A stretch of 64,000 bases of DNA from Beta vulgaris subsp. vulgaris (GCF_026745355.1 NC_079205.1:48947735-49011734), one strand, 5' to 3'; counted from the stretch's first letter, positions 11,137 through 24,600 are shown. Translations and numbers: made by a program. The notes: a model not told the origin generated them from the sequence alone.

Positions 11137-11787
11137 CACCAAATCTAGTAGGTCAGAGGCCATTGGACTAGGGTCGAGCATGAATGAACACTCAGACAAG
11201 GACCCACTCAACGCGATTTTGCCTCCTCTAATAGCTGAATCATAAAGCATGTAATTGACAGCCTCCAAGAAATTAAAAGAAGCAGAGATGAGTAATATGC
11301 AACTGGTCCAGGAATATATTTGGACTGTCCAGCCTTGGATTTCACATTAGGGTGTGTCCGAGTTCCCAATGGTCCAGCTTTGATCTGATGAATAATCCTA
11401 GTATATATTGATTGAAGTTGACTATCTTTGACAAAAAGTCATATGTGGCAAATTAGTTCAAGAAAAGAGTGGCACATTGACATTTAAAGGAGCAGCTCAA
11501 GTATAAGGAATTCAGCAATGTATCGATGACTCTAGATAAGGGAATGTCCATCACATCATGTCCTCTAAATATGACAGATAGATCATTTCACATTATTCTA
11601 GTATCAGAATTCTGACTTCCAAGGTTCTGCAACTAACCAATTCAGACACTACATACTGCACACTGATAACACGTAAACTAACCATTTCAAAAACTACTTA
11701 GTGTGCAACAATCACACAGAATATTACTGAAATGCTAAATAAGAGCATAGAACTTAAAAACAACAATTGAGGAAAGACATCACTAAC
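11137..11787. other. Region between retrotransposon and last visible exon of the minus-strand gene
   Basis: Mostly non-coding, probably intron or 3' sequence of the gene at 11788-14144. On the minus strand, 11268 to 11132 stays open (ending ASDLLDLVHI). Across the retrotransposon's empty site it would continue 13 codons into 829-790 before a stop. It resembles no family I recognise and has no convincing acceptor, so it is not called as an exon. Confidence 0.4.
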
Positions 11788-14144
11788 CTCAGCCATGCTC
11801 TTTGGCATTGGCTTTCCCTCTTCCTTTAACTTCTGTAGTTTAAACTGTGCTTCTTTAGCCCACGTATACTTTGCCAAAGTATTCTCAACATCAGCCATCG
11901 TACACTTGCACTGCTTTGCTGCTGCTTGTTTTTGACTGATTTGGAGATTCTGCAATCAGTTAATTTTGACAATGCTCCAATCAAAATATAGATGGTGAAT
12001 ATGAGAGCTTAACAGGAAGTTTCAGTGAGTCATTGTTGCAATTATAATTGAGAACTTGCTGAGCATAAGATCGTCAAACCAAAAGTATCATAAGAACAGG
12101 ACTTCTCCAAGCATCTATTAAACATCTTGATCTCCCCCCTCTTATATTTATACTTATAACTATTATTTCCTTATGGAGAGAATGTATACTTCCGCCATTC
12201 CATGAGTATTGCAATTCGCAACGTTTGGATTTTTATGCTATTCACACACTTCTCTTTGACCATCTATGGTTATGTATGCACAAAGAAATATACATAGCTA
12301 CTTACACAAGAAAAAAATAAACAGACTTTCTATATTGCCATATGAGATAAAATCAACCTGTCCATTCGGATCGAAATTCCCAAGATATCGAAGAATTTCT
12401 TCCTGCTTAGCAAAAGCATCAGCAAATGTGGCTTCACTACTCCGGCCTACTACATATTGCTTCAAAGTTCCCAGCTTTCTCGCCTTACCCAGCTCATCAG
12501 CAAAACCTTCAGTTACCATAATTAATTACACAAACTAATTAAACTCTTCCACTTACATATAATAGCATGACATAATTTCTTACCGCAAATAATAATCATG
12601 ATATAATGATTAATCCCATTCCATATAATGCGTGCATTATGCTCCCGGGAGCACAATGAGAACTGTGCTCCCACAATACAAAAATACAAAATAGAACATT
12701 TATGAAAATGAATATTTCACTGTTGAAGTGGAACATTACAAAATTCACTTACAAAAACGAACATTTTATTGTTGAAATGGAACATTACAAGAATTCATTT
12801 ACGAAAAAGAACATTTTACTGTTGAAGTGGAACATTACTAGAATCCAAATACGAAAATGAACATTTTATTGTTGAGGTGAAACATTAATATAATTCAATT
12901 GCTTAAGTAGAACATATGCTTATCAAATACAGAACATATTTTTTCGGAAAATAGAAGATATTTTTTTGGTGGAAAATAAGTTTAAAAGAACATTAATTAA
13001 AATAAAACATTTGCTTATCGAAATAAAACAGATTCACGAAATATAGAACATAATTTTCTGTTGAAAAATAAGCTTAAAATGATCATTTGTTGAAATATAA
13101 CATTTGCTTATTTAAAATAGAATAATTTTTACAGAAAATAGAACATATTTTTTTACTGAAAAATATGTTTAACATGAACATTTGTTAAAATAAAACATTT
13201 ACTCATCGGGAAATGAAACAAAATTTATTAGGTGCATGGTGTGCAGTGTCCTGGAGCACGGTCGGAGCACGATGCACACCATGCACCCAGTAAATTTTTT
13301 CCATCTCCGATGAGTAAATGTTCTATTTCAACAAATGTTCATGTTAAGCATATTTTTCAACAAAAAAATATGTTCTAATTTTTGTAAAAATTGTTCTATT
13401 TTCAATAAACACATGTTCTATTTCAACAAATCTTCGTTTTAAGCTTATTTTTCAGCCGAAAATTATGTTCTATATTTCGTGAATCTGTTTTAATTTCGAT
13501 AAGCAAATGTTCTATTTTAAAACTTATTTTCCACCAAAATATATGTTCTATATTTAATAAGCATATGTTCTATTTAAGTAATTGAATTCTAGTATTTTCC
13601 ACTTCAATAAAAAATATTCATTTTCGTATTTGGATTCTGGTAATATTTCACTTAAACAGTAAAATGTTTTTTTTTTTTCATAAATAAATTGTTGTAATGT
13701 TCCATTTTAATAATAGAATGTCCATTTTCGTGTTCCACTTCAAGAGTAAAATGTTCGTTTTCGTATTTGTAAATGTACTATTTTATAGTGTGGGAGCGCA
13801 GTTCTTATTGTGTTCCCGGAGCACAATGCATGCATTAGAAAATGATGCTAAAATTTCAAAATTAAATAAAACATTATAAACGGAAAAATACCCATAAAAG
13901 AAAAAGAGTTAGAAAATTGAAACTTACGATCGAGAGTGAAGGATTCCTCGGTAGAATCTGGTGAATCAGAGGTGGGTTTTTTGCCGGTGAAGACCCCTTT
14001 AATCTTGTCCATCCATGCGCCATCGAGGTGAGACGTGGCGAAGATCGAACGGTACTGTGATGGAGTTTGTTGACTGTGACTGTAACTGTAAGAGAAGAAA
14101 ATGGATGGATTGTTGCGAATGCTTTGCAAAATTCTGTGAGCCAT
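11788..14144 (-). CDS. Conserved plant protein of unknown function, probably organelle-targeted (3' end missing)
   Basis: Three exons join in frame on the minus strand: 14144-13928, 12506-12358 and 11949-11788, all with GT-AG borders, giving 176 residues so far. The N-terminus (MAHRILQSIRNNPSIFFSYS) is rich in Ser, Arg and hydroxylated residues and poor in acids, as in a mitochondrial or plastid presequence. Then come MDKIKGVFTGKK, a FADELGKARKLGTLKQYVVG segment, and a basic, helical, Lys-rich stretch (KLKEEGKPMPKSMAE). A donor follows the last exon, so the protein should continue, but no further exon was found before the retrotransposon. The remaining exon(s) lie beyond it, are lost, or lie outside the window. 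Intron 1 holds a 1.2-kb foldback element. I recognise it as a conserved gene-like model, not as a named family. Confidence 0.68.
12627..13836. mobile_element. Foldback transposon, about 1.2 kb, in intron 1
   Basis: Inverted ends AATGCGTGCATTATGCTCCC (12627) and its near reverse complement ending at 13836. Each arm is built from degenerate repeats of GAACATTT-type units about 30 bp long, so the element could fold into a long hairpin. The centre (about 13229-13300) has its own smaller inverted repeat, with GGTGCATGGTGTGCA facing its complement. No ORF and no clear target duplication were seen, so the superfamily is undetermined. Confidence 0.75.
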
Positions 14145-14315
14145 TTTTGGGGTTTTTGATCTTTGTTTTCCTTTTGTGTAGGGTTTTAGCTTAGTGAGGT
14201 ATTTCCAAGCTGAATCTATTAAACGGTGTAGTTTTGCTACTGATTATTAGCTCTTGTAAAACGTTGGTTATGAATCTGATGACACAAGCATACTAGCAAT
14301 TAGCAAAGGCTAATA

Positions 14316-14406
14316 AACTAACGACTAATGATTAATGATTAATGATTAATGATTAATGATTAATGATGAATGAAGAATGATGAAGATTAATGATTAATGA
14401 CTAATG
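14316..14406. repeat. TTAATGA heptamer tandem repeat
   Basis: About a dozen imperfect copies of TTAATGA lie upstream of the organelle-protein gene's start. A simple slippage repeat. Confidence 0.85.
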
Positions 14407-14514
14407 AGTGTGTAGGTTATTAGGTTAGGTGATGGTAGTTACTAGGTGGAATTAGCAAGATGTACTTCCAATATGAGGTAAACAAAAATATTGTACAGTC
14501 AATTGTATGAAATA

Positions 14515-14855
14515 CTCACTCCGTCTCAAAATATAGTTCCCATTTTCATTTTGGATGTCCCAAAATATAGTTTCCATTTTCATATTTAATTCCACATTTT
14601 TCTGTACTTTGTCTAGAAAAACTGTGTCCCATCATTTATTTGCTTCTTGAATTTTGTTTTTTCCTTTGTTTATTCAACCAAAATGTTACAATTAATGCTC
14701 TTTCACCAATTATCATCCATTCTCTCTCCTAAAATCTTTTCCCATACAACATTTATTTAAATAAATAAAAAATCTTTATTATCCCTCTTATATTCTACTT
14801 GCATAAATTACCGTGAAAAAAGAGAAATGCGAACTATATTTTGGGACGGAGGGAG
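14515..14855. mobile_element. Stowaway-type MITE
   Basis: TA-flanked (14513-14514, 14856-14857), with terminal repeats CTCACTCCGTCTCAAAATAT and the matching GACGGAGGGAG end. The same family occurs at 27681-28275. Confidence 0.88.
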
Positions 14856-14857
14856 TA

Positions 14858-16974
14858 TTACTTTAGTTTATGAAGGAGGCTCACTTTAAGAGATAAGAGG
14901 AGTTCCTTAAATGAGTCTATTTGATCCTTAAATTTATGGGTTACGAGATAGGAAATAATGCAACTACTCTATCACCTCAACCTTCCCAGGTCTTTTAAAT
15001 ATATAGCTAACATAAAGATTGCAACTTGAGTCTTATATTTTTTTATTTCTTTTGAAGGAAAACTTGAGTCTTATTGATTAACCTTTAGATATGTGATTTC
15101 CCTAATATACGTAACTTTAGACGCAATTTGCCTAATGTAACACATAGGCCCTCCAAGTTATGTCCATACTTGGTAATTTAGTTTCTCTTATCTTGTTGTC
15201 CTCTTTGGCTAAGTGAGTGCTACTTATCCAATGAATTTTCTTTAACTACACTCACATACCTAAATCTTTCTTTGCGATTAATCAACGTGAAATGTATGTA
15301 TGAAAATAAAGGGACTAACAAATATCTAAGATAGTAGGAATGATAATGCTTCTCAACATGTTATACATTTTTAGATATTATTGATTACCAAAAAGAAGGT
15401 AAAGATACCAAGGATGTCTTGACCTAGTGGTTAAGATTGAGGTGCTATGTACGATAGGTCACAGGTTTGAATCCCCCCTCCCCTTCTTTGTACTTTGTAT
15501 CACCTTTGTGGCTCCAATGGATAAAAAAAAGAAGGTAAAGGTTACAACCTGACAACCAAAGGAGTAGCATAAACATGTTAATATGTTATACATTCTTTTT
15601 AATTTTAGGTGAAGACCTAGACAATAGTTGACTATCCTTTTGATAACATAAACAAGTCGAGATTCTAGCAAAAGCAAAGAGAGCAAAAGATAATGCTTCT
15701 TAAGACATTGGCGATACAATTCAAGTGAAGTTGTAGCCTACAAGGCAATACTTTATATATCCAAGTTTTTTCACCCCATTCTGATTCTTAAATGAGACTA
15801 TGAGAGGCTCTTTAGTTTCTAGTATATTTGATGTTACAATTTGTCAATTTGAGTCAACCTATTGAGTGTTGAATAATATGAACATTGATAATGTTAGGCT
15901 GTTGTCAATAAATCAAGTCGAATCATCCATCAACTAAAAGCTCAGCTCAAGTTTACCATCGAAGAAATGGCAAAACAGGGATGTGCCTGCTTCGAGCCAG
16001 TATGATAAAGCTCATTAACGTGCAGTCTGCCGTGGCTCGTTCTACATGAGCTAGTTCAGGCTAAACATTAATTAACTAAAGTTTCCTAGATTGTGCAGGC
16101 GGCTTCACGAACTAACCAAGTCTGTGATTAACCTAGTTCACCCAACTTCAATTACAAGTTCAGTATGATATGCTAGTTCAGGCTAACTATAAACCAACTA
16201 AATTTTCGGAGATTGTGCGGGCTTCATCAGTCATCACCCTTGGAGGAAACTAACAACTAATAAAGCCTGTGACAAATCTAGTTCATCCAAGTTTAGTACA
16301 AGCTCAGAATGATGAATCACCAACTGATGGAAGAACAGGCAATTATCGATAACAAACAAATCAGTTGGCGGAAATATAAACAAAACGAATGATCCAAGAA
16401 TAAATGATGCAAGAAATCTGATCCACTATGTGTAAACAAGTCCTAAATACACGAACCTGTGAATCTCAATGTGTATAACACTAGAAAGGACAAGCACAAG
16501 AAAACCAAAATAAGATGAAACTCAACACAAGTATTAAAATTAGATTTCAATATATGAATCAGATTTTTCTTTTTCAAATAATTTTACAATCTACAAAGAA
16601 TTACACACAGCTAACATAAGCAAAAACAAAGAATTACCAGCCAGCCACCAGAATTTCGAATTCGATTTCCAGAAACAAGGTGTAGCACTAAAGGAAACAA
16701 AATCATCCCCTAATCTTTGCAGCAAGTTTAAGTAAACTTTCAGTATAGATCTGCTTGAGATACTACAGAGACATCATATCCTCTGTCATATCAACTCCAA
16801 AAAAAACACATTCACTGATCAGGATTCATCCGATTCCACGTATGGCTTCGGATTAACAATGGATCTTCCAGATTTCAGCATCATGACATAAACCACTGGC
16901 AAAACCAATGACCTCCATTTTCCTTTCAGATGGAAGAAAGTATCAAACACTAGAAGCTTTTGCCTATCAAACAG
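14858..16974. other. Intergenic, one SINE, no gene seen
   Basis: AT-rich DNA between the organelle-protein gene and the methyltransferase gene. It contains the SINE at 15405-15526 and, from roughly 16300, probably the 3' UTR of the minus-strand methyltransferase. Short open frames here have no recognisable content. Confidence 0.6.
15405..15526 (+). mobile_element. tRNA-derived SINE, copy 1
   Basis: About 122 bp, flanked by a 14-bp direct repeat AAAAGAAGGTAAAG (15391-15404 and 15527-15540). It has a pol III A-box-like TGACCTAGTGGTTAAG and a B-box-like GGTTTGAATCC, then a pyrimidine-rich body ending in an A run. A second copy is at 43925-44048. Confidence 0.85.
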
Positions 16975-18771
16975 CTAAGCCTTTACTCGCTGAAACTCGA
17001 ACCAAATTTCATAATGATTGAAAAGCAGACTATCATGTGTGCGCTTTCCAACATACTCAAGCCCTAGGCTTATGAGCTTCTTTGTACACTCATCTCCACC
17101 TAACCGAGAACAGAACTTTATGTTGTGAGACACAAATATACGCCCATCATATGGCTTTAACTTATTCGCTAACTGCTCCAACCCAGCCCAAACAAGTTTA
17201 TCAGGCATATGGAGAAAAACTGCACTAGCATACATCAGATCAAAGACAACTCCAGATCCAAATCTGCTAAAATCCATGTCTTCACCTTTTACAATTAAAG
17301 GGCGCTTGTGCAATAGACCTTGGGATGGAAGCTCGTATCTAAAAGCCGCCATAAGAGATAACTCATCTCTCTCTAGACAATGAAAGTGCTCAGGTTTCAA
17401 GTACCGAATGAAGTGCAATCCCACTCTGAGAGTCCCACATCCAATTTCAAGAACTCGGGCATCAGGGCTAAGGCGGGCAGACTCAGCAAGGAATTCGAAT
17501 ACATCTCTGCCACCAGCCCATGGCTCACCATAGTTGCTATGATGCTCTTCAACGAGCAGCTCACCAGGGCAGGGTAAAGCAGTGTGGTTATTGGCCTCAT
17601 TGCCTTCATAATGAGAAATGCCTTTGTACCTGAGATATATATATATATAATATAAGATATTGTATGAATTTAAAGATGCTTGAAATAGATCAATGCTATT
17701 CAGATCTCAAGCCAGATAGAATAAGGAGATGGCGACGCCAACAATGAAAGCAAAGTAAATCTTCGAAAAGGCCCTCATACACTGCTAGAAAGCCTCATGG
17801 CTAATAAAGCATAACCCAACTAAATGATGATATCACGAAACTAGTTTTGACTCGCCATACTAGTAAATTCATCGAGACATGGGACAACATAGCCCATCAT
17901 TCAAGTGCTGCGCAAGCACGGCCAGAAACAATTTCCAGAAGCTAATCTTTCAACCAAAATGGATGGTAAATTTCACTGAGAGCTCTTACTTTGCAGGTCA
18001 TAAAATGTGCTTAGGTTTCGGCAACAACTACTCAGTACAAATACAAGATTTTAAAACTGCAACTATAAACAGCAGAATACAACATTATCACACAATACAA
18101 TCTACTCCATAAATAAGAGATACAAACATCAAGAGATTCAATAACATATTGAGTCACAATTCACAGTTTCACACCTTCACAATTGCATTAACATCTAAAA
18201 TCACAAAGTAAAATTAATCTAGCATAATTAATTAAAAATTCAGTTAAAAACATTTAATTTCTTACACTTTAATTCCAACTTAAATGTCATTCAAACATAT
18301 CCTAATATTTTCATTGATTCGAATCACATAAACACTTTCGAAGATCACTTGAACAAAAAAATGTCACCGTTTATAAACTACAATCAACCCAAATTCAGAA
18401 GAAAAAAAACATAAATCAAAGTGAGAGAGAGAGAGAGTATACTGTCGAAGATCCTCAAGCTGTTGAACCCTAGTACGAGGATTAATCCCCTTACGTAAGA
18501 CATTATCCTGCATATGCAACCCATTAATTCGGATCTGATCTTTAACCCATGAAATATCCTCAGTTGTTGTCGAAACCCTTTCTTCGGATCTTCCAGAAGG
18601 TTCGCGATAAGTTGCGGAAACAGAAGGAGTAGGGCAAGAGCAAGGAGTGGAGAGAGAAGAAAGTAAGAAAAAGAGAAAAATGGCGGAAGCAGAGAGAGCA
18701 AGAACTAGAACTGGTACTGTGATTGTTATTCCCTTTGGTTGAGAGTTTGAAGATGATGAAAGTAGCCCCAT
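16975..18771 (-). CDS. SAM-dependent methyltransferase, membrane-anchored
   Basis: Two exons, 18771-18443 and 17629-16975, join in frame (CA|G at the border) to give 327 residues. The start is the first ATG in frame (MGLLSSSSN); longer frames upstream use no ATG. Residues about 14-38 form one hydrophobic helix, a likely signal anchor of a type II membrane protein facing the secretory lumen. Class I methyltransferase motif I is VLEIGCGTLRVGL near residues 168-180, and an acidic loop (CLERDE) follows as the expected SAM-ribose contact. Further on, FDLMYASAVFLHMP matches the motif IV region and KLKPYDGRIFVSHN the motif V-VI region. The substrate cannot be told from sequence. A (GA)n run of about 16 bases sits just inside the intron. 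Confidence 0.85.
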
Positions 18772-18861
18772 TTTTGTTGCTTTGGGGAGTGATTGATGAT
18801 TCTTCGAGTGTCGGGAGTTTGTGTGATATAACAAGTACCAATACTAGTGTACTACAAGTGG

Positions 18862-19260
18862 CTAAGTGACTACAAATGGATCGGATTCGGGGCGGGTGGA
18901 ACATCACCCGCATCCACCACCCGCAATTGTTTACTCCACCCGCATCCATCCATCCGTCATCCATTGGGTGAAACGGGTGGATCGGGTGCTAAACGGGTGA
19001 TGATATTTAGTATATTTTTAAAAAAAATTAGTGACATAATATAAAATAATTATATCAAAAACATAAAATATAAGTAATTTACATGTAAAATTTAATAATT
19101 GGGTAATGAGTTGGATGTTAAACGGATGATGGATCGGGTGACGGATGAAAATATTCTCACCCACCACCCACTTTTCATCCATTTAAATTCGGGTTTTCAT
19201 CCATTTAAAATACCGGGTTAAGCGGGTGATGGATCATCCATCACCCATTTCCATCCTTAG
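18862..19260. mobile_element. hAT-like MITE with GGGTGATGGAT repeats
   Basis: The ends CTAAGTG... and ...CCTTAG are inverted, and both halves are rich in GGGTGATGG and its complement, so the element folds on itself. It lies about 90 bp upstream of the methyltransferase start codon. No clear 8-bp duplication was found, so the boundaries and superfamily are tentative. Confidence 0.45.
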
Positions 19261-19342
19261 CCTACAGGGTTCTCGCAAAAGTTTCGATAAGTTCGAATAA
19301 GTACAGTTTGAATAAGTTCAAGAAAGCTTAATAAGACCTCGT

Positions 19343-19575
19343 TATTTTGAAATGACACAAATTGAATTGAATCGTACTAAACGGAATTGAACTGAACTGA
19401 ACTAAATTGAAAATAAATAAAAAAAAAGGGTTTAATTACAAATTGAATTGAAATGACACAAATTGAATTGAACTAAACTGAACCTCGTTATTTTGAAATG
19501 ACACAAATTGAATTGAATCGTACTAAACGGAATTGAACTGAACTGAACTAAACTGGAAAAAAAAAGGGTTTAATT
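19343..19575. repeat. Direct duplication, ~140-bp spacing
   Basis: A block starting CCTCGTTATTTTGAAATGAC and ending near GGGTTTAATTACAA occurs twice in direct orientation, starting near 19343 and 19484. The copies are almost identical, so the duplication is recent. Its interior is built from ATTGAACTGAACTGAAC-like short repeats. Confidence 0.8.
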
Positions 19576-21660
19576 ACAATGCACCTCATATTAGATACAC
19601 TATTAGAAGTATAGATTAGAGAGATTAATTATTGAGAATATCATTACTCCCCATTACTCCATTTTATCTCCTTAGTCATCTATACTTGTTATATTAGCAA
19701 ATAGCAATAAGTCCTTAAACATATGGCCCTTTCCATTCATATAGATATGTTTAATCTCTGATTTGATTAATAGAATGGTCATTTTTAATACTTGTCAATG
19801 TAATAAGTATTTTAAAACAAACGACAAAGGAAAAATAAGAGTAAAGTCGTAATTTTGATATTGATGCTTTAATGACTAATTTGATTTACTCACTGTGTTT
19901 CTAAATTCATCTCTTTGCAATAATACAATCTTTATCATATTAACTAACTCTCTAAAAGGCTAAATTTTAAGAGTCGACTAGAGCGGTGGTTGCTTGTACC
20001 ATCGCGATAGTCCTTCCATTAAAAAAAGAATACTAAATCGAAAAGCACAATGAAACTGACACTTGCTTCTTCTCTCTTAGTCGTCGAGACACCAACTCCT
20101 CCTCGATTCCCTAGAAAAAACCAATGAGTCTATTTTGACGATATCAAGAATCGAATAAATCAAGAAGAGAATCCCAACTTTGTAAAAACTAGGCATCTTT
20201 AGAGACTAGCAAAGAAAAAGATAATAAATAATTCGATATCGAGCAAATGCGCTCACTTACAACTTACAAACCTATATGCTCGGTGTTGGTATGCTCTATA
20301 GTCAATACACTTGCTCAAGGCCATGCACGCTAAAAGCTCGATGAAACAATGAAAGGCAAGTTCACAATTCTTTTGACATATTTATCTTCCAACTAGAGTT
20401 CATTAAAATTAAAAAAATACAAAATATAGTAAATCTGATTCCATGTTTTAGAATTTTGTGCATGGTAGGGGATGAAAAACTAGAAAAATATACACGAATT
20501 AACATTAGGTAGGGCCATAAGGCCAAGACAAATGTAAGGCAAATATAGCCTAATCGTATTATGGGCTTAGAGCACGTTTGGTTTATTAATTTTGAGCTCC
20601 AGGAAACGCAAAATTAATTACTTCCTTTCTTCTTATTTGGTTCAATCTCATCAATCAATTACCATTACTTGGTGGTAGTAGACTCTCCCAATTTTTTTAC
20701 CTTTCCATCCCCCTCAAGTCACGAAATCCATTACTTTGTGGTACTGATTACCATTCGCTTTGCATTTCATGGCTTGAACCAAACATCCAATATAAGTAGT
20801 CATTTTTGTTACCATTCCACTCATCTATTTGTTTATATTCCATTTCCATTTCATATCTTGAATCAAACAACCCCTTAAAAAATCGTGTCCAAAGCCTACA
20901 ATGTTTTCCAAAAATTTGGGTCGACTCAGACCAATTTTGGGTCAAGTTTTTAGCCTAAACCCACTCAAGAATCAAACTCAGGCCGAGCCAATTTGATAAA
21001 GCTCTAGATGGAGTACTGGTTATCTTTTTGATTAGCTAAAGGAGGGAAAATCAGCAACTGTGCTAGCCTGAAATGAGCTGCATTGTTTGAAAACAAATAT
21101 AGCTCCCAAACACATAGCAATTTCTACCGAGATAATACTTGTGTTAGCAACACATAATTAAGGTACAAGTTTAACCAGAACAAGAAACTATATATCAAGA
21201 TTCTCAGTCAGTAGCAGGAGACATAAGTAATTTACATTCATCTGGCCAACAAATCCAACAAGATCCACCACAAAAAGAAGCAAGACCTTGCTCTTTTATA
21301 TATTTCAGTCAAAATTCTACAAGTTTCAGGCTATATTTAGTTACATAGAAACAGTCAAAACAAAAACCCAACACACAGATCTATACTCTTTTCCTCCATC
21401 ACACTTTGGCTACATAAAAAAAGGTAGCCTTCCAATCTCAAATATTTATCAATCCCACTCACATGCAACTCATAGTTGGATATCTAAGCTGTTAATTACA
21501 GCTAAGAATAATAAAAGAAAGCTAACAAAACCAACAAGTCCTGCAACAAAACCCACAGCAACACTGACTTCCCGAGCAAATCTTCTAGGAAGGATCAGAG
21601 AATGATCACTCAGTAATCGGAATACTATTGCAAATAACCAAACAGGGATTTCAGATTGGA
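19576..21660. other. Intergenic, one Tourist-like MITE, no gene seen
   Basis: AT-rich and without recognisable coding sequence. It holds the MITE at 20570-20874 and, from about 21290, probably the 3' UTR of the minus-strand kinesin gene. Confidence 0.6.
20570..20874. mobile_element. Tourist-like MITE
   Basis: Flanked by TTA at 20567-20569 and 20875-20877. The inverted ends are imperfect: GAGCACGTTTGGTT against AATCAAACAACCCC. About 305 bp with no ORF. The TTA duplication suggests a PIF/Harbinger relative. Confidence 0.6.
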
Positions 21661-24600
21661 TTAGTTAAAATCAGACATTCTTCTCCTGTGCCGAGGGAAC
21701 GAAGGTCTGCTGTTCATAAGTGAAGGAGTCGCTGATTTGTTACGTGACAAGGAGGAAGATTTGGGTTCCACATTATTGCAGTTTTGAGTCTCAGTTACAG
21801 CATTCTTCACCGGTTTTTCATGGTCATTTTTATTCCCTTTTCTTAGAACTGCTTTAAGACGAGGCTCAAGAAAACTCAGGGACTGTGAAGCTGACATTTG
21901 CATAGAGCTTCTAGTCCCGGATCTCAAAACTCTTGCTGTAAAGTGATTTTGTCTTTCAGCAGCACTCTGCCTCAGACGGCTGGCAGCAGTGGAGATCATA
22001 AAATGTGGCAATGAGTTTCTCTTGGTTGGTTTTTCAGTATTACAAGGGGTATCTACAACTTCCTTGACATCCTTTTTGGTGTTTTCTGGAATGTTTTCTT
22101 CTTCTGTGTTGTTACTGGTAGCTGAATAAAGCCGATTATTCTCACTGAGAAGGATTTCGGCCTTCTGCAACTGATTCCTCACTTTCTGATACTCTTCTTC
22201 AATTTCTTTCATTTCATCATAAAGCTCGCCGATTTTCTTTTGTCTTAATTTCTTTATTTCCTGAATAAGCAAAAAAAAAACAAGAAATACTCAAAACATC
22301 AGCACATGTAATGGAAGCATGAATGTAAATTACTAAATATGATAGTTGTGCAGAAGAAAATAAGCACCTGAGGCAATTCGTGGTTTGAATCTATGCCTCT
22401 CGCCCTTTTGGCAAAACTCATAGAACAAATGGTCTCCCCTAGATCTTCTTCAACAGGGCTTATATGCACAAGCATCAATACCTTAGATTCGTTTCCTAAA
22501 CCAGATATTTAAACCGAAGATACAAGATAAGTTGCGAGCCAAGTAGCGAAAATCTTACTATATGCAGAAATCAGTAATCACATGCCTTGTCGAAAATGTT
22601 TGCAGTCACAATGACAAATTGATCTTTACATATGCACAAAAGTAATGCAAAACTTACCAAGTGAATCTCTTAAAATTTGGGTAAGTTTGCTGTTTCTGCA
22701 AAATCAAAAGGCATCTGTTAGTTTATGTGTGATTAAAGCAAGAACAAGAACCACATTCTCAAACAGTCAAACTCGGGGTTGATGAATTATCTCATCATTT
22801 ACCTGTAGGGAACATGATTTCGTCTTCTTCTGAGGGAAGCAATGACGTCACCAAGAGCCGAAAGTGAGAGATTTATGGCCCGTCCTTCATCCAATGTTAG
22901 GCCAGTAGCTCCAGTTTTCAGCAACCGTTCACTCCCTCCAAGATCAACCATCCACAACTTGCTAGTTTGAGTTTGACCTTGCATTGCATCTCCATGATGA
23001 GCAATGGTGATCCTCGTTAAGCTAGATATATAAAAAACTAAAACAGATAACGTAAATGCCTCACCAAAGTAACCTAAAATAAGGCAAAAGAAAACACAGT
23101 ATTTGAGGGAACAGGTAAAAGAACCCACCAATGCGATCTGCTAGAAACATCATTCACATTAGTGGACGAAGTTGCACGGGCACGTCTTCCCTTAGTGTAC
23201 CACCAACTAGCCTTTGAGAAATCTGAGATGGGCACTTCTGTTAGACCTTCAATTTCAACTACTCCTTTTGCATCAACTTGAACGTTCAGGTTGCTGTAAT
23301 GAATTCAAGATCGATAAGGTTACGACAAGATGCCACTTAATTTCTTAGCTATATCATATATTCGAAGGGTCTCTTCTTTTCACCTTAAAAGGATAGGTTT
23401 CGAGAAAAAAAAGTTCACTTAAGTTTCAATAAGCTCAAGTTCAGTTCAACAATAAGGTGAAGAGAAGGCACCCTAAGTGGTTGTTTAGTTGACATAATTT
23501 ACATCGGAAGTTACAAGCTCATTGGAACTTGGAAATGATATATCCTATGTCCAACTCTAACCAAACGACCAATAAATTTTATGTAGCAAAATCAGTATAC
23601 CATAATTACCATCGTGATATTGGCTCATATACTCTACGAGTTGGTTTCGGAGCCAATAAATCCTTTAAGTTTCCCATGTAAACTTCCAACATGCTCATAG
23701 AGAAAGTAACAGAAGCAGTAGATTGCAGAGAGGCTTGGTGAAAGAGCTCTTTAAGAGCTCTGGGAACAATGCCAGGTTCTTCTTTTGTTCCTTCCTATAA
23801 AATCAAAACACACAAGTCACAACACCCTTTGTCAAAAGTGGACATGGAAACAGGTTTTCAGTAATACTTCAAACATAAAGGAACTTCATTTTGGAGATTC
23901 AAATCTCACCATTGTAAAGGTCTTGCCAGTGCCAGTTTGACCATAAGCAAATATACATACATTGTGCCCATCGATTGCAGATCTGAGAATTGGTTCAACC
24001 TCAACAAATACATCTTCTACAGAGTATTCACCAACACAAAAATCTTACTAAAACCATATTCTTAATCAAATGACACAACCCAACAACTTAACATTGAAAG
24101 CGAAATACATACTTCCTCCCGTTCTAAAATAAATGAAACGCTTCTCTTTTATGTGAGAGAGCTTTTTGAGATAAGTGTTTCATTTATTTCGAAACGGAGG
24201 AAGTACTAATTATCCACTACTACATGCTAACCTTGTGTTGAACTTTGACAAAACACCTTATCAAATTCAAACCCTTTCTTGATTCCAGCTGATTTGACAA
24301 CAACTTTATCCAAATCAACCACAACAGGATCATCATTCTTTCTGATATTGCTCCACAATGAAGGTTGAATTCGACAAAATACTCGTATACTTCCTAATAT
24401 GAATATCAAGTTTCAGTATAACAATAAAAATCACATTACCCATCTAATTTTCAAACTATGAAACCAATAATTACCTTTAATGTCCAATATCTTATTCAAC
24501 AACCCTCTTCTCTTTTCATCTAAAGACTTTTGCTTAGACCTTAATCCCATAATCTCTTCTGCATAATCATTTCAGTACACCAGTTAATCAAAGTGAAACT

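Noticed and set aside
11077..11268. 63-codon minus-strand frame (MEAVNYMLYDSAIRGG) crossing into the 3' LTR
   Set aside because: It could be a last exon cut by the retrotransposon, but there is no convincing acceptor or family match. Kept only as a note and a finding.
15410..15480. tRNA gene
   Set aside because: A- and B-box-like motifs are present, but there is no cloverleaf or anticodon arm. The A-rich tail and 14-bp duplication make it a SINE.
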